Below are positions 1-7,348 of a stretch of 27,523 nt of DNA, in pieces. The position numbers were made by a program, and so were the translations under genes. This DNA comes from an uncultured Oscillospiraceae bacterium (GTDB taxonomy: Bacteria; Bacillota; Clostridia; Oscillospirales; Oscillospiraceae). Under the pieces are notes generated by a model, which ran no database searches, was not told where the DNA came from, and saw only the letters and a program-made list of their open reading frames with translations. Every line of letters starts with the position of its first letter. The stretch's first letter is position 1. The DNA lies in the NCBI GenBank assembly GCA_900756575.1, contig CAAEKQ010000063.1, positions 1 to 27,523 on the forward strand. The letters are read 5' to 3'.

Positions 1-43
1 CCTGCTTGTAAGGCAGGTGCTCTCCCAGCTGAGCTATGCTCCC
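1..43 (-). tRNA. tRNA-Val(TAC), partial at window edge
   Basis: Read on the minus strand, the sequence opens with acceptor GGGAGCA, a D-arm GCTC...GAGC and an anticodon arm CCTGC-CTTACAA-GCAGG, giving anticodon TAC (Val). The variable arm, T-arm and 3' end lie outside the window. A consensus promoter lies directly upstream at 94-122. Confidence 0.9.
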
Positions 44-93
44 AAGCCGTTCTGTGAGGTGGTGTGGAACCGTGTCTCACAAGGAACGTTGCT

Positions 94-122
94 ATTATAC
101 TCAGGATGCCCCCAATTGTCAA
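94..122 (-). promoter_or_regulatory. Consensus promoter of tRNA-Val
   Basis: On the minus strand there is TTGACA (117-122), a 17-bp spacer and TATAAT (94-99). A perfect consensus like this is usual for stable RNA genes. It is about 50 bp upstream of the tRNA 5' end at 43. Confidence 0.85.
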
Positions 123-223
123 GCACTTTTTTCATCTTTTTTGATCTTTTTTATTCCATCCTTCAAAATTCCTTGATTTGCAACGGTTTTCTCCCAAAAA
201 AAGTTTTGAATCTGCATCGCATC

Positions 224-252
224 TTTCATTTCTCCCGGCAGTTTGGTATAAT
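224..252 (+). promoter_or_regulatory. Extended -10 promoter of the M42 peptidase gene
   Basis: TATAAT at 247-252 is preceded by TGG (extended -10). A weak -35, TTTCAT (224-229), stands 17 bp upstream. The start codon follows at 284 after a ribosome binding site AAAGGAG (269-275). Confidence 0.6.
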
Positions 253-283
253 GGTCTCAACAAAAAATAAAGGAGCGATTCCA

Positions 284-1324
284 ATGTTGGATCCGATTTA
301 TCGAGATTTCGCCGTGGAGCAGGCAGTAAAGCTTCTCTCCATTGACAGCCCCAGCGGCTACACCGAGCAGGCCGCCCAGTGGGTGCTGGAGGCATTTCGG
401 TCCCTTGGCTGTGAGGCCCACATTACCACCAAGGGCGGCGTACTGGCCTGTCTTGGCGGTAAGGACGCCGATCATGCGCTGATGCTGGAGGCCCACACCG
501 ACACTCTGGGCGGCATGGTGGCCCAGATCAAGTCCGACGGCCGCCTCCGAATCACGGCTTTGGGCGGGATGCAGGCCCAAAATGGCGAGGCGGAGAACGT
601 CAAGGTCTACACCCGGGACGGCAGGGTTTATGAGGGCACCCTCCAGCTCATCAATGCCTCCGTCCACGTCAACGGCGACTATGCCAAAACCCAGCGTAGC
701 TTCGACACCACCGAGGTTGTTCTGGACGAGGACGTGAAGTCCCGCACCGATGTGGAAAAGCTGGGCATCCTAAACGGTGACATCGTCTGCTTCGATCCCC
801 GCACCCATGTCACCGCCTCTGGCTATATCAAGAGCCGCTTCCTGGACGACAAGCTCTCCGTGGGCATTCTGCTGGGTCTGGCCAAGTATATTCACGACAC
901 CGGCATCCAGCCCCAGCGCCGCGTCTACGCCCATATCACGGTTTATGAGGAGGTTGGACACGGCGGCGCCGGTTCCCTCCCCCAGGGCGTGACTGATGCC
1001 ATCAGCGTGGACATGGGCTGTGTGGGCGAGGGTCTCGACTGCACCGAGCGTCAGGTCTCCATCTGCTGCAAGGATTCCGGCGGCCCCTACAGCTACTCCC
1101 TGGTCTCCGAGCTCATCGACGCAGCCCGTCGGGAGCAGGCGGATTTCGCCGTGGATGTCTATCCCCACTACGGCTCCGACGTGGAAGCCACCCTCTCCGC
1201 AGGCTACGACATTCGCCACGGTCTCATCGGCGCAGGCGTTTATGCCAGCCACGGCTATGAGCGCAGCCACATTGACGGCGTAATGAACACCCTGAAGGTT
1301 CTCAAAGGCTTCCTGCACATCTAA
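284..1324 (+). CDS. M42 family metallopeptidase (glutamyl aminopeptidase/endoglucanase-M type)
   Basis: A 346-residue cytoplasmic di-metal aminopeptidase that would trim N-terminal residues from peptides. M42 hallmarks are in order: H71-T-D73, the paired Asp in RFLDDK (residues 185-190), the catalytic Glu pair in YEEVGHGG (221-228), the DMG ligand (243-245), YGSD (296-299) and the late HGYER (323-327). The frame is open further upstream, but ATG 284 is chosen because AAAGGAG lies 8 bp before it and the extended -10 promoter lies between the upstream ATGs and this one. It is a single-gene unit, closed by a terminator shared with the convergent hslO operon. The exact substrate preference is not visible from sequence. 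Confidence 0.92.
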   Translation: MLDPIYRDFAVEQAVKLLSIDSPSGYTEQAAQWVLEAFRSLGCEAHITTKGGVLACLGGKDADHALMLEAHTDTLGGMVAQIKSDGRLRITALGGMQAQNGEAENVKVYTRDGRVYEGTLQLINASVHVNGDYAKTQRSFDTTEVVLDEDVKSRTDVEKLGILNGDIVCFDPRTHVTASGYIKSRFLDDKLSVGILLGLAKYIHDTGIQPQRRVYAHITVYEEVGHGGAGSLPQGVTDAISVDMGCVGEGLDCTERQVSICCKDSGGPYSYSLVSELIDAARREQADFAVDVYPHYGSDVEATLSAGYDIRHGLIGAGVYASHGYERSHIDGVMNTLKVLKGFLHI

Positions 1325-1336
1325 TCTATAATACGC

Positions 1337-1379
1337 AAAAACATCCGAACCCGCTATTTCGGCAGGTTCGGATGTTTTT
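1337..1379. terminator. Bidirectional intrinsic terminator between the peptidase gene and hslO
   Basis: Arms ACATCCGAACC (1341-1351) and GGTTCGGATGT (1365-1375) form a perfect 11-bp stem. It is flanked by AAAAA on the left and TTTTT on the right, so it works for both convergent genes. Confidence 0.9.
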
Positions 1380-1385
1380 CATTGG

Positions 1386-2288
1386 TTATTCCGCTTCCTC
1401 GTCCCGCTTGGTGGCATGATCCAGCAGCTCCTGAATCTCCGCAGGGGTGAAGGTATAGATGGTGTCGCAGAACTGGCAGTCCACGTGGATATCCTGGCCC
1501 TCGTGGATGATGTCCTGCATCTCCTTGGCGCCCAGGGACACGATGGTAGACGCCACCCGCTCCCGGCTGCAATAGCACTTATAAGCGATGGGCGTGGTCT
1601 CCAAAATCTCCACGTTTTCCTTGCCCAGCAGCCGCTGAATGATGTCCTGGGGGCTGAGACCTTCCTTCATCATGGCGGATACATTGCCCGCCTTGGCAAC
1701 ACTGGCCTCCAGCTCGTCAATCAGGCTGTCCGGGGCACCGGGCAGCAGCTGAAGCAGATATCCCCCTGCCACATCCACAGTCTGATCCCGGTTCAGGAGC
1801 ACGCCCAGAGCGCATACCGTAGGCACCTGCTCACTTTCTACAAAATAGGCCGCCACGTCCTCAGCGATCTCGCCGCCCAGCAGCTGTACCGTGCCCACAT
1901 AGGGATCCTTCATATGGAGATCCCGAATCAGGGTCAGGGTGCCCTCTGCGCCAACCGCAGCGCCCACGTCCAGCTTGCCCTGGTATTTCTCCATCAGCTC
2001 CACCTGGGGATTTTCCACATAGCCCCGGACGTTGCCCTCGGGGTCTGCGGTGGCAAGAATTGTACCCAGCGGGCCGCCGCCTTTGATCATCAAGGTCACG
2101 CTGCCCTGGTCGATTTTCTGCATATTGCCGATCATGCTGGTGGCTGCCAGCACCCGGCCCAGTGCAGCGGTGGCCACTGCGGTGGTTTTATGGATCTCCC
2201 GGGCCCGCCGGGTGATCTCCGTGGTGCTCACTGCGGTAATTTTCACAAAGCCGTCCCGGGTCATAGCCCGAACAAGCTGATCTGTCAT
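1386..2288 (-). CDS. hslO: Hsp33 redox-regulated chaperonin
   Basis: A 300-residue Hsp33. This cytosolic holdase is switched on when oxidants release zinc from four cysteines near the C-terminus. Those cysteines are intact: C238-x-C240 in AYKCYCSRERV and C271-x-x-C274 in CQFC. The N-terminal fold has typical Hsp33 text such as MTDQLVRAMT and GTLTLIRDLHMKDPYVG. Its ATG (2286-2288) overlaps the stop of the upstream methyltransferase by ATGA, so translation is probably coupled. It is the last gene of a three-gene operon with the YerC-type regulator. Confidence 0.97.
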   Translation of the reverse strand: MTDQLVRAMTRDGFVKITAVSTTEITRRAREIHKTTAVATAALGRVLAATSMIGNMQKIDQGSVTLMIKGGGPLGTILATADPEGNVRGYVENPQVELMEKYQGKLDVGAAVGAEGTLTLIRDLHMKDPYVGTVQLLGGEIAEDVAAYFVESEQVPTVCALGVLLNRDQTVDVAGGYLLQLLPGAPDSLIDELEASVAKAGNVSAMMKEGLSPQDIIQRLLGKENVEILETTPIAYKCYCSRERVASTIVSLGAKEMQDIIHEGQDIHVDCQFCDTIYTFTPAEIQELLDHATKRDEEAE

Positions 2289-3034
2289 GTGGTTTCTTCC
2301 TTTCGTGCTGTAATAAACACCCGTTCTTCCTCGGGCTGGGGCGGCAAAAACGTCCGCTCCCCATAGAATTCCACATCCCGGAATCCCGCCTGCTCCAGCT
2401 GGTCTTTCAGCCAGCCCAAGTCATAGGCATATTCCAGATGCTCCTCCTGCTCTCTGCGCCAGAGCTTCCCTTCCCGGACGAAAATATCCATACCATAAAA
2501 GCACTGATTCTCTTCCTCGTCAAACTCCGTGCGCCAGATGCAGACCACGTCATCGGTTTCGTCCATAAACATCTGCCCGTCAAAGGCCCGAAGCTGCTCC
2601 GGGGGACGGACGTCGAAAATCAGCATGCCGCCGGGCCGCACCGCCCTGGCAAAGCAGGAGATCGCAGAAATTCCCTGCTCCGGCTGGGCCATATAGTTAA
2701 AGCTGTCCAGCATACAGACCAGCACATCCACCTGCTCCGGCAGCGTAAAATCCGCCATATTCCCGTGGAGAAACATCGGCGGATTGTCCATGTCCTGGGC
2801 CTTGTCGAATGCGCGGGTGAGCATATCGGTGCTCAAATCCATCCCATAGCAGCGGCTGCCGTTCTCGGCAAAGAGCACGCTGAGACTACCGGTTCCGCAG
2901 GCCATATCGAGCACCCGCTCCGGCTTTACCCCGTTCCGGCGTAGAATCGCCATCAGGTAGTCATACAGGCCCTCATAATCCACGTCCTCGGTGAGGCTGT
3001 CGTACCAGTCCGCCAACGCGCCGTAGCTGCTCAT
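2285..3034 (-). CDS. Class I SAM-dependent methyltransferase
   Basis: A 249-residue protein beginning MSSYGALADWYDSL. The SAM-binding motif I, VLDMACGTGS, is at residues 41-50, followed by an acidic end of strand 2 (YGMDLS) and a motif II/III region (VLVCMLDSFNYM). The 'YDSLTEDVDYEGLYDYL' opening is common to small Firmicute methyltransferases of unknown substrate. The start at 3034 is chosen because it overlaps the yerC stop by ATGA. The frame also runs 22 codons upstream, but inside yerC. Stop and start overlaps on both sides tie it to yerC and hslO. The methylated substrate cannot be named. Confidence 0.85.
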   Translation of the reverse strand: MSSYGALADWYDSLTEDVDYEGLYDYLMAILRRNGVKPERVLDMACGTGSLSVLFAENGSRCYGMDLSTDMLTRAFDKAQDMDNPPMFLHGNMADFTLPEQVDVLVCMLDSFNYMAQPEQGISAISCFARAVRPGGMLIFDVRPPEQLRAFDGQMFMDETDDVVCIWRTEFDEEENQCFYGMDIFVREGKLWRREQEEHLEYAYDLGWLKDQLEQAGFRDVEFYGERTFLPPQPEEERVFITARKEETT

Positions 3035-3333
3035 GCCTGCTCCTCGTCTTTCATCCGATCCAGCACCTGGCGATAGCCGCCTGCGCCGTAGTTGAGGCAC
3101 CGCTTGACCCGGCTGACGGTTGCGCTGCTGACGCCGGTTTTCTCCAGCACATCGCTGTAGATGTCGCCCTGATCCAGCAGCCGTGCCACCTCAAAGCGCT
3201 GCTCCATTGCCATCTGCTCGGATACCGTGCATAGGTCTTCAAAGAAGGCATAGCACTCCTCCGGGGTTTTCAAGGTCAAAAGCGCCTGATACAGTGCGGC
3301 GCTCCGGTCACTGCCCTTGCCATGACTATTCAT
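3031..3333 (-). CDS. YerC/TrpR-like DNA-binding regulator
   Basis: A 100-residue protein of the YerC/YecD (TrpR-superfamily) type: a helical N-terminal half (ALYQALLTLKTPEECYAFFEDLCTV) and a helix-turn-helix around residues 55-80 (GDIYSDVLEKTGVSSATVSRV). Start ATG 3331-3333 has GAGGTGGG just upstream. A longer frame from 3429 would cross the promoter and is rejected. It is the first gene of the yerC-methyltransferase-hslO operon and diverges from purA across a perfect palindrome (3416-3440), which could be its operator. The family member in Bacillus has no settled physiological role that I can cite. Confidence 0.85.
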   Translation of the reverse strand: MNSHGKGSDRSAALYQALLTLKTPEECYAFFEDLCTVSEQMAMEQRFEVARLLDQGDIYSDVLEKTGVSSATVSRVKRCLNYGAGGYRQVLDRMKDEEQA

Positions 3334-3367
3334 TTCTGCCCACCTCACAGTGTCGTTATTCTTTCTT

Positions 3368-3396
3368 ATTTTAACAAAGCGGCGAATGAAAGTAAA
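3368..3396 (-). promoter_or_regulatory. Promoter of the yerC-methyltransferase-hslO operon
   Basis: On the minus strand there is TTTACT (3391-3396), a 17-bp spacer and TAAAAT (3368-3373), with a TG one base before the -10. It is about 35 bp from the yerC start. Confidence 0.75.
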
Positions 3397-3415
3397 GAGG
3401 ATATTTTGCCATTCA

Positions 3416-3440
3416 TTTTTGCAAGTCAATCTTGCAAAAA
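3416..3440. promoter_or_regulatory. Perfect palindromic operator candidate between yerC and purA
   Basis: Arms TTTTTGCAAG (3416-3425) and CTTGCAAAAA (3431-3440) are exact inverse repeats around a 5-bp centre. The right arm contains the purA -35 (TTGCAA, 3432-3437), so a bound protein would block purA. The regulator is not identified; the divergent YerC-type protein is the nearest candidate. Confidence 0.6.
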
Positions 3441-3460
3441 TATTCCCACTGCGCTATAAT
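3432..3460 (+). promoter_or_regulatory. Promoter of purA
   Basis: TTGCAA (3432-3437), 17-bp spacer, TATAAT (3455-3460). Transcription would start near 3467, giving a leader of about 80 bases. Confidence 0.85.
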
Positions 3461-3545
3461 GCTATTAGAGAAATAGCGGACTTGGAAAAGGCAAATCCCC
3501 AGGCACGACCATGGGGTTGCGAATCCCAGCCGCGGAGGTATCAAT

Positions 3546-4820
3546 ATGGTAAAAGCGATCGTCGGCGCCAACTGGGGCGACGAGGGCAAGGGCAAGATCA
3601 CCGATCTGCTCTCCGAAACCTCGGATATTGTCGTTCGTTTCCAGGGCGGTGCCAATGCCGGTCATACGATCATCAATGACTATGGTAAGTTTGCCCTGCA
3701 TCTGATTCCGTCCGGTGCCTGCAACCCCGGCACCATGAACATCATCGGCAACGGTGTTGCGCTGGACATTCCCAAGCTCATGGCCGAGATCAAGGCCATC
3801 ACCGATGGAGGCGTTCCTGCGCCGCAGCTGATGATTTCCGACCGAGTACAGCTGCTGATGCCCTATCATGTTTTGCAGGATACCTACGAGGAGGAGCGTC
3901 TGGCAGGTAACGCATTCGGCTCCACCAAGTCCGGTATCGCCCCCTTCTATTCCGATAAGTACGCAAAGAACGGCATTCAGATCAACGAGCTGTTCGATGA
4001 GGAGGGTCTCAAGGCTCGCCTGGAGAACATCTGCACTCTGAAAAACGCCCTGTTTGTCAACCTGTATCACAAGCCCGAAATTCATGCAGACGAGCTGTTC
4101 GATCTGCTGATGGAGTGGCGTGAAATGGTGCGTCCCTACATTGGTGACGTACACAAGTACCTCGCCGAGGCCAACAAGGCCGGTAAGACCATCCTGCTGG
4201 AGGGTCAGCTGGGCTCCATGAAGGATCCCGACTTCGGTATCTACCCCATGACCACCTCCTCCCACACTCTGGCCGCCTTCGGCTGCGTGGGCGCAGGCAT
4301 CCCCGTCAAGGAGATGAAGCAGGTCTATGTGGTCACTAAGGCATACTCCAGCGCAGTGGGCGCAGGTGAGTTTGTCAGTGAGCTGTTTGGCGATGAGGCC
4401 GAGGAGCTCCGTCGTCGCGGCGGTGACGCTGGCGAATACGGCGCAACCACCGGCCGCCCCCGCAGAGTGGGCTGGTACGATGCGGTCGCTTCCCGTTACG
4501 GCGTATCCGTGCAGGGCGCTACCGATGTTGCCCTCACCTGTCTGGATGTCATGGGCTATCTGGACGAGATCAAGGTCTGCACCGGCTACGAGATCGACGG
4601 TAAGATTACCACCGATTTCCCGGTTACTCCCGAGCTTAAAAAGGCAAAGCCCGTCTACACCACCCTCCCCGGCTGGAAGTGCGACCTCCGCGGCACCACC
4701 AAGTGGGAAGACCTTCCCAAGGCCGCGCAGGACTATGTGCTGTTCATCGAGCAGCAGCTCGGCACGCATATCTCCATTGTTTCCACCGGCCCCAAGCGTC
4801 ATGAGGTCATCTATCGCTAA
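3546..4820 (+). CDS. purA: Adenylosuccinate synthetase
   Basis: A 424-residue enzyme that joins IMP and aspartate using GTP to give adenylosuccinate, the first committed step to AMP. The N-terminus carries the GTP-binding signature GDEGKGK (residues 11-17, with catalytic Asp12) and the catalytic His40 in GANAGH. Later GQLGSMKDPDFGIYPMTTSSHTLA matches the conserved core, and TTGRPRRVGWYDAVASRYGV is typical near residue 300. GGAGGT (3534-3539) precedes the ATG. It is monocistronic, with its own promoter and terminator. The length is normal for the family. Confidence 0.98.
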   Translation: MVKAIVGANWGDEGKGKITDLLSETSDIVVRFQGGANAGHTIINDYGKFALHLIPSGACNPGTMNIIGNGVALDIPKLMAEIKAITDGGVPAPQLMISDRVQLLMPYHVLQDTYEEERLAGNAFGSTKSGIAPFYSDKYAKNGIQINELFDEEGLKARLENICTLKNALFVNLYHKPEIHADELFDLLMEWREMVRPYIGDVHKYLAEANKAGKTILLEGQLGSMKDPDFGIYPMTTSSHTLAAFGCVGAGIPVKEMKQVYVVTKAYSSAVGAGEFVSELFGDEAEELRRRGGDAGEYGATTGRPRRVGWYDAVASRYGVSVQGATDVALTCLDVMGYLDEIKVCTGYEIDGKITTDFPVTPELKKAKPVYTTLPGWKCDLRGTTKWEDLPKAAQDYVLFIEQQLGTHISIVSTGPKRHEVIYR

Positions 4821-4835
4821 GGTTTGAAATGAGTT

Positions 4836-4867
4836 GGCTGCATCCATTCCGGGTGCAGCCGATTTTT
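4836..4867 (+). terminator. Intrinsic terminator of purA
   Basis: GGCTGCATCC (4836-4845) pairs with GGGTGCAGCC (4851-4860), 10 bp with one G-T, followed by a T-run (4863-4867). Confidence 0.85.
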
Positions 4868-4882
4868 ATCCGCTTTCCATAG

Positions 4883-4920
4883 AAAAACTGCACTGCCGGG
4901 GAGACAGTGCAGTTTCTTTT
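4883..4920. terminator. Terminator of the pfoR-type gene (usable on both strands)
   Basis: The arms AAACTGCACTG and CAGTGCAGTTT flank a 9-base loop centred at about 4900. A-runs on the left give a U-tract on the minus transcript, and TTTTTT follows on the right. It sits directly after the minus-strand stop at 4921. Confidence 0.8.
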
Positions 4921-6018
4921 TTAGTCGTTGGAAAGGGTCAGATCTCCGTCCTTCACCCAGCCCAGCTTCCGTACCACCATATTAATGAGGGGGCACAGCA
5001 CAGCGGGCAGTACAAAGGAGATGAGGATCAGCCCCACCCAGTCCATGGTGGTGATGGCACTCTTGGCGCCGGAGGCAACGTCTGCCACCCAGCCGGTATA
5101 GACACCGATCTGTCCCACCAGGCCACAGGTGCCCATGCCGGAGGACACCGGTGCGCCGTTCATCTGGAGATGGAATACGCAGGTTGCCAGGGGGCCGGTG
5201 ATGGCCGAGGTGACAATGGGCGCAATCCACACCCGGGGATTCCGGACGATGTTGCCCATCTGGAGCATAGAGGTGCCGATGCCCTGAGACACCAGGCCGC
5301 CCCAGCGGTTCTCCTTAAAGCTCATGACGGCAAAGCCCACCATCTGGGCGCAGCATCCGGCCACGGCAGCACCGCCAGCCAGTCCCGTCAGTCCCAGCGC
5401 CGCACAAATGGCAGCGGAGGAAATGGGCAGGGTCAGGGCAACGCCCACGATCACGGACACCAGAATGCCCATCCAGAAGGGCTGGAGGTTGGTGGCCACC
5501 ATGATCAGGTCGCCCACGTGCATGGCCGCCTTACCCAGCGCCGGAGCCCACCAGGCCGACAGCGCCACACCAACGCCGATGGTCACAAGGGGCGTGACCA
5601 GAATGTCAACCTTCGTCTCTTTGGATACGGCCTTGCCGATTTCCGCGGCGATAATTGCCACAAACAGCACTGCCAGCGGGCCGCCTGCACCGCCCAGAGC
5701 GTTGGCAGAGAAGCCCACGGTAATCATCGAGAACAGCACCAGTGGCGGGCAATGGAGGGCATAGCCGATGGCAACCGCCATGGCAGGGCCGCTCATGGCC
5801 GAGGCAAGACCGCCCACGGTGTAGTCCACGCCGGAAACCGTTGCCACCGTCTCGGTCAGGAACGGGATGTGGAACTGGGTGCCCAGTGTGTTGATGATGG
5901 TACCGATCAGCAGTGAGCAGAACAGGCCCTGTGCCATTGCGCCCAATGCGTCGATTCCATAGCGTTTCAGGGATATTTCGATATCCTTGCGCTTCAGGAA
6001 TTGTTTGACTGCTTCCAT
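4921..6018 (-). CDS. PfoR-type PTS IIC-like membrane protein (PTS_EIIC_2 family)
   Basis: A 365-residue very hydrophobic protein with about 9-10 membrane spans, rich in Gly/Ala/Val. It resembles the standalone PTS_EIIC_2 family (COG3641, often labelled PfoR or toxin regulator). No IIA or IIB domain and no HPr-like site are present here or in the neighbours, so phosphotransfer coupling is unproven. Features include FSANALGGAGGPLAVL and the GAPVSSGMGTCGLVGQ loop. ATG 6018 follows AAGGAGG at the right distance; the frame runs 19 codons upstream without a ribosome site. It is monocistronic behind a structured leader. The transported solute is unknown. Confidence 0.8.
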   Translation of the reverse strand: MEAVKQFLKRKDIEISLKRYGIDALGAMAQGLFCSLLIGTIINTLGTQFHIPFLTETVATVSGVDYTVGGLASAMSGPAMAVAIGYALHCPPLVLFSMITVGFSANALGGAGGPLAVLFVAIIAAEIGKAVSKETKVDILVTPLVTIGVGVALSAWWAPALGKAAMHVGDLIMVATNLQPFWMGILVSVIVGVALTLPISSAAICAALGLTGLAGGAAVAGCCAQMVGFAVMSFKENRWGGLVSQGIGTSMLQMGNIVRNPRVWIAPIVTSAITGPLATCVFHLQMNGAPVSSGMGTCGLVGQIGVYTGWVADVASGAKSAITTMDWVGLILISFVLPAVLCPLINMVVRKLGWVKDGDLTLSND

Positions 6019-6023
6019 AATTT

Positions 6024-6098
6024 CCTCCTTGGGGTTTTCATCCCCAGTGCCGGTATCGACCTGTGCCGAAATCATCCGTTCCCCGGCACTTTTTAGTA
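6024..6098 (-). promoter_or_regulatory. Structured 5' leader of the pfoR-type gene with alternative hairpins
   Basis: In transcript order, arm 1 AGTGCCGG (6090-6083) can pair with arm 2 CGGCAC (6068-6063) or with arm 3 CCGGCACT (6053-6046). The two pairings exclude each other. A third hairpin GGGG-N7-CCCC (6045-6031) abuts the ribosome binding site AAGGAGG. This looks like a switchable leader but matches no riboswitch class I recognise. Confidence 0.4.
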
Positions 6099-6106
6099 TT
6101 GAAGTT

Positions 6107-6135
6107 ATTATAATGGGGCAGACCCGGAAAGTAAA
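6107..6135 (-). promoter_or_regulatory. Promoter of the pfoR-type gene
   Basis: On the minus strand there is TTTACT (6130-6135), a 17-bp spacer and TATAAT (6107-6112). The expected start near 6100 leaves a leader of about 80 bases before the ATG. Confidence 0.8.
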
Positions 6136-6136
6136 G

Positions 6137-6165
6137 CAAAACCCCGCACCAAGGTGCAGGGTTTT
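6137..6165 (-). terminator. Intrinsic terminator of the rmlA-glf operon
   Basis: CAAAACCC...CGCACC pairs with GGTGC...AGGGTTTTG around an AA loop, with one bulge. On the minus transcript the stem ends in a TTTT run. It lies 40 bp after the glf stop. Confidence 0.75.
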
Positions 6166-6207
6166 GCCGTCGGTTCGTATACAGTTTTTGTGGAGAATGA
6201 CGAAGAA

Positions 6208-7332
6208 TTATTGTCCCAGCTGCCGGTCTGCGCAGCGAAGTGCCGCTGCAATGACCATATCCATGTCATAATACTTATATTCGCCCAGCCGTCCGCCGAA
6301 GATCACGTTCTTCTCCTGCTCCGCCAAATCACGATACCGGGCATAGAGTGCGCCGTTCTTCTCGTCGTTTACGGGGTAATATGGCTCGTCACCGGGCTTC
6401 CACTCAGAGCTGTATTCCCGGCTGATGACAGTTTTTGGCAGCTCGTTACCGTTTTCGTCCTTGCCGAACTCAAACCACTTGTGCTCGATGATCCGGGTCC
6501 AGGGGGTCTCCCGATCGGTATAGTTCACCGCCGCATTCCCCTGGAAATTGGGGATGTCCAGCAGTTCTGTTTCAAAGCGCACGGAACGGTATTCCAGCGT
6601 GCCCAGTCGGAAGCCAAAATAGGCGTCGATGGGGCCGGTATAGACCACCTGCTCCGCCAGCGCGTCCAGTGCATCCTTCTCCGCCAGATAATCCACATTC
6701 AGCCGAACCTCAATGCCGTCCAGCATATGTCCTACCATTTTGGTATAGCCGCCAACGGGAATGCCCTGATACAGCGCGTTAAAATAGTTGTTGTCAAAGG
6801 TCAGCCGCACCGGCAGCCGCTTGATGATGAACGCTGGCAGCTGATCACAGGGACGGCCCCACTGCTTCTCGGTGTAGCCCTTTACCAGCTTTTCATAGAT
6901 GTCAGTGCCCACCAGAGAAATGGCCTGCTCCTCCAGATTCTTCGGCTCGGTGATCCCGGCAGCGTCCCGCTGAGCCTGGATCTTCTCCGCCGCCTCCCGG
7001 GGAGTTACAACGCCCCACATTTTATTGAAGGTATACATATTAAAAGGCAAAGAGTACAGCTCGCCGTGGTAGTTGGCCACGGGAGAGTTGGTGAAGCGGT
7101 TGAACTCCGCAAACTGCCGGACATAATCCCACACCGCCTTGTTGTTGGTATGGAAGATGTGCGCGCCGTATTTGTGGACCTGAATGCCTTCCACCGGCTC
7201 GGTATAGACATTGCCCGCAATATTGGGGCGCTTGTCCACCACCAGCACGGATTTTCCAGCCGCATGGGCCTTCTGGGCAAAGACCGCGCCGTACAGCCCC
7301 GCTCCCACCACCAGATAATCATACTGTTTCAT
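6208..7332 (-). CDS. glf: UDP-galactopyranose mutase
   Basis: A 374-residue flavoenzyme converting UDP-galactopyranose to UDP-galactofuranose, the donor for galactofuranose in surface polysaccharides. The FAD-binding GAGLYGAVFA is at residues 10-19. GAHIFHTNNKAVWDYV, YTEKQWGRP and LPVRLTFDNNYFN are all typical of bacterial Glf. ATG 7332 fits the family N-terminus MKQYDYLVVGAG; the frame open upstream overlaps rmlA and is not used. It follows rmlA by 16 bp in one operon and ends at a terminator. No glycosyltransferase genes are next to it. Confidence 0.97.
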   Translation of the reverse strand: MKQYDYLVVGAGLYGAVFAQKAHAAGKSVLVVDKRPNIAGNVYTEPVEGIQVHKYGAHIFHTNNKAVWDYVRQFAEFNRFTNSPVANYHGELYSLPFNMYTFNKMWGVVTPREAAEKIQAQRDAAGITEPKNLEEQAISLVGTDIYEKLVKGYTEKQWGRPCDQLPAFIIKRLPVRLTFDNNYFNALYQGIPVGGYTKMVGHMLDGIEVRLNVDYLAEKDALDALAEQVVYTGPIDAYFGFRLGTLEYRSVRFETELLDIPNFQGNAAVNYTDRETPWTRIIEHKWFEFGKDENGNELPKTVISREYSSEWKPGDEPYYPVNDEKNGALYARYRDLAEQEKNVIFGGRLGEYKYYDMDMVIAAALRCADRQLGQ

Positions 7333-7348
7333 GGTGTTCCGTCCTTTT

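Noticed and set aside
241..254. TTTGGTATAATGGT repeated at 24040-24053 as a special regulatory element
   Set aside because: Both copies are extended -10 promoter cores; the similarity can arise from promoter consensus alone.
3481..3545. GEMM-I (c-di-GMP) riboswitch in the purA leader
   Set aside because: Only the GGCAAA/GCGAA/GCC fragments match loosely; the tetraloop-receptor half is missing and spacing is wrong.
3465..4847. Long minus-strand open frame opposite purA (460 codons)
   Set aside because: It is a codon-bias shadow of purA; the product has no recognisable family and no ribosome site, while purA is certain.
4921..6018. Complete PTS sugar uptake system
   Set aside because: No EIIA, EIIB or metabolic gene accompanies the IIC-like protein.
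6024..6098. Fluoride, ZTP or TPP riboswitch before the pfoR-type gene
   Set aside because: None of their conserved core strings is present; only the alternative pairing is supported.
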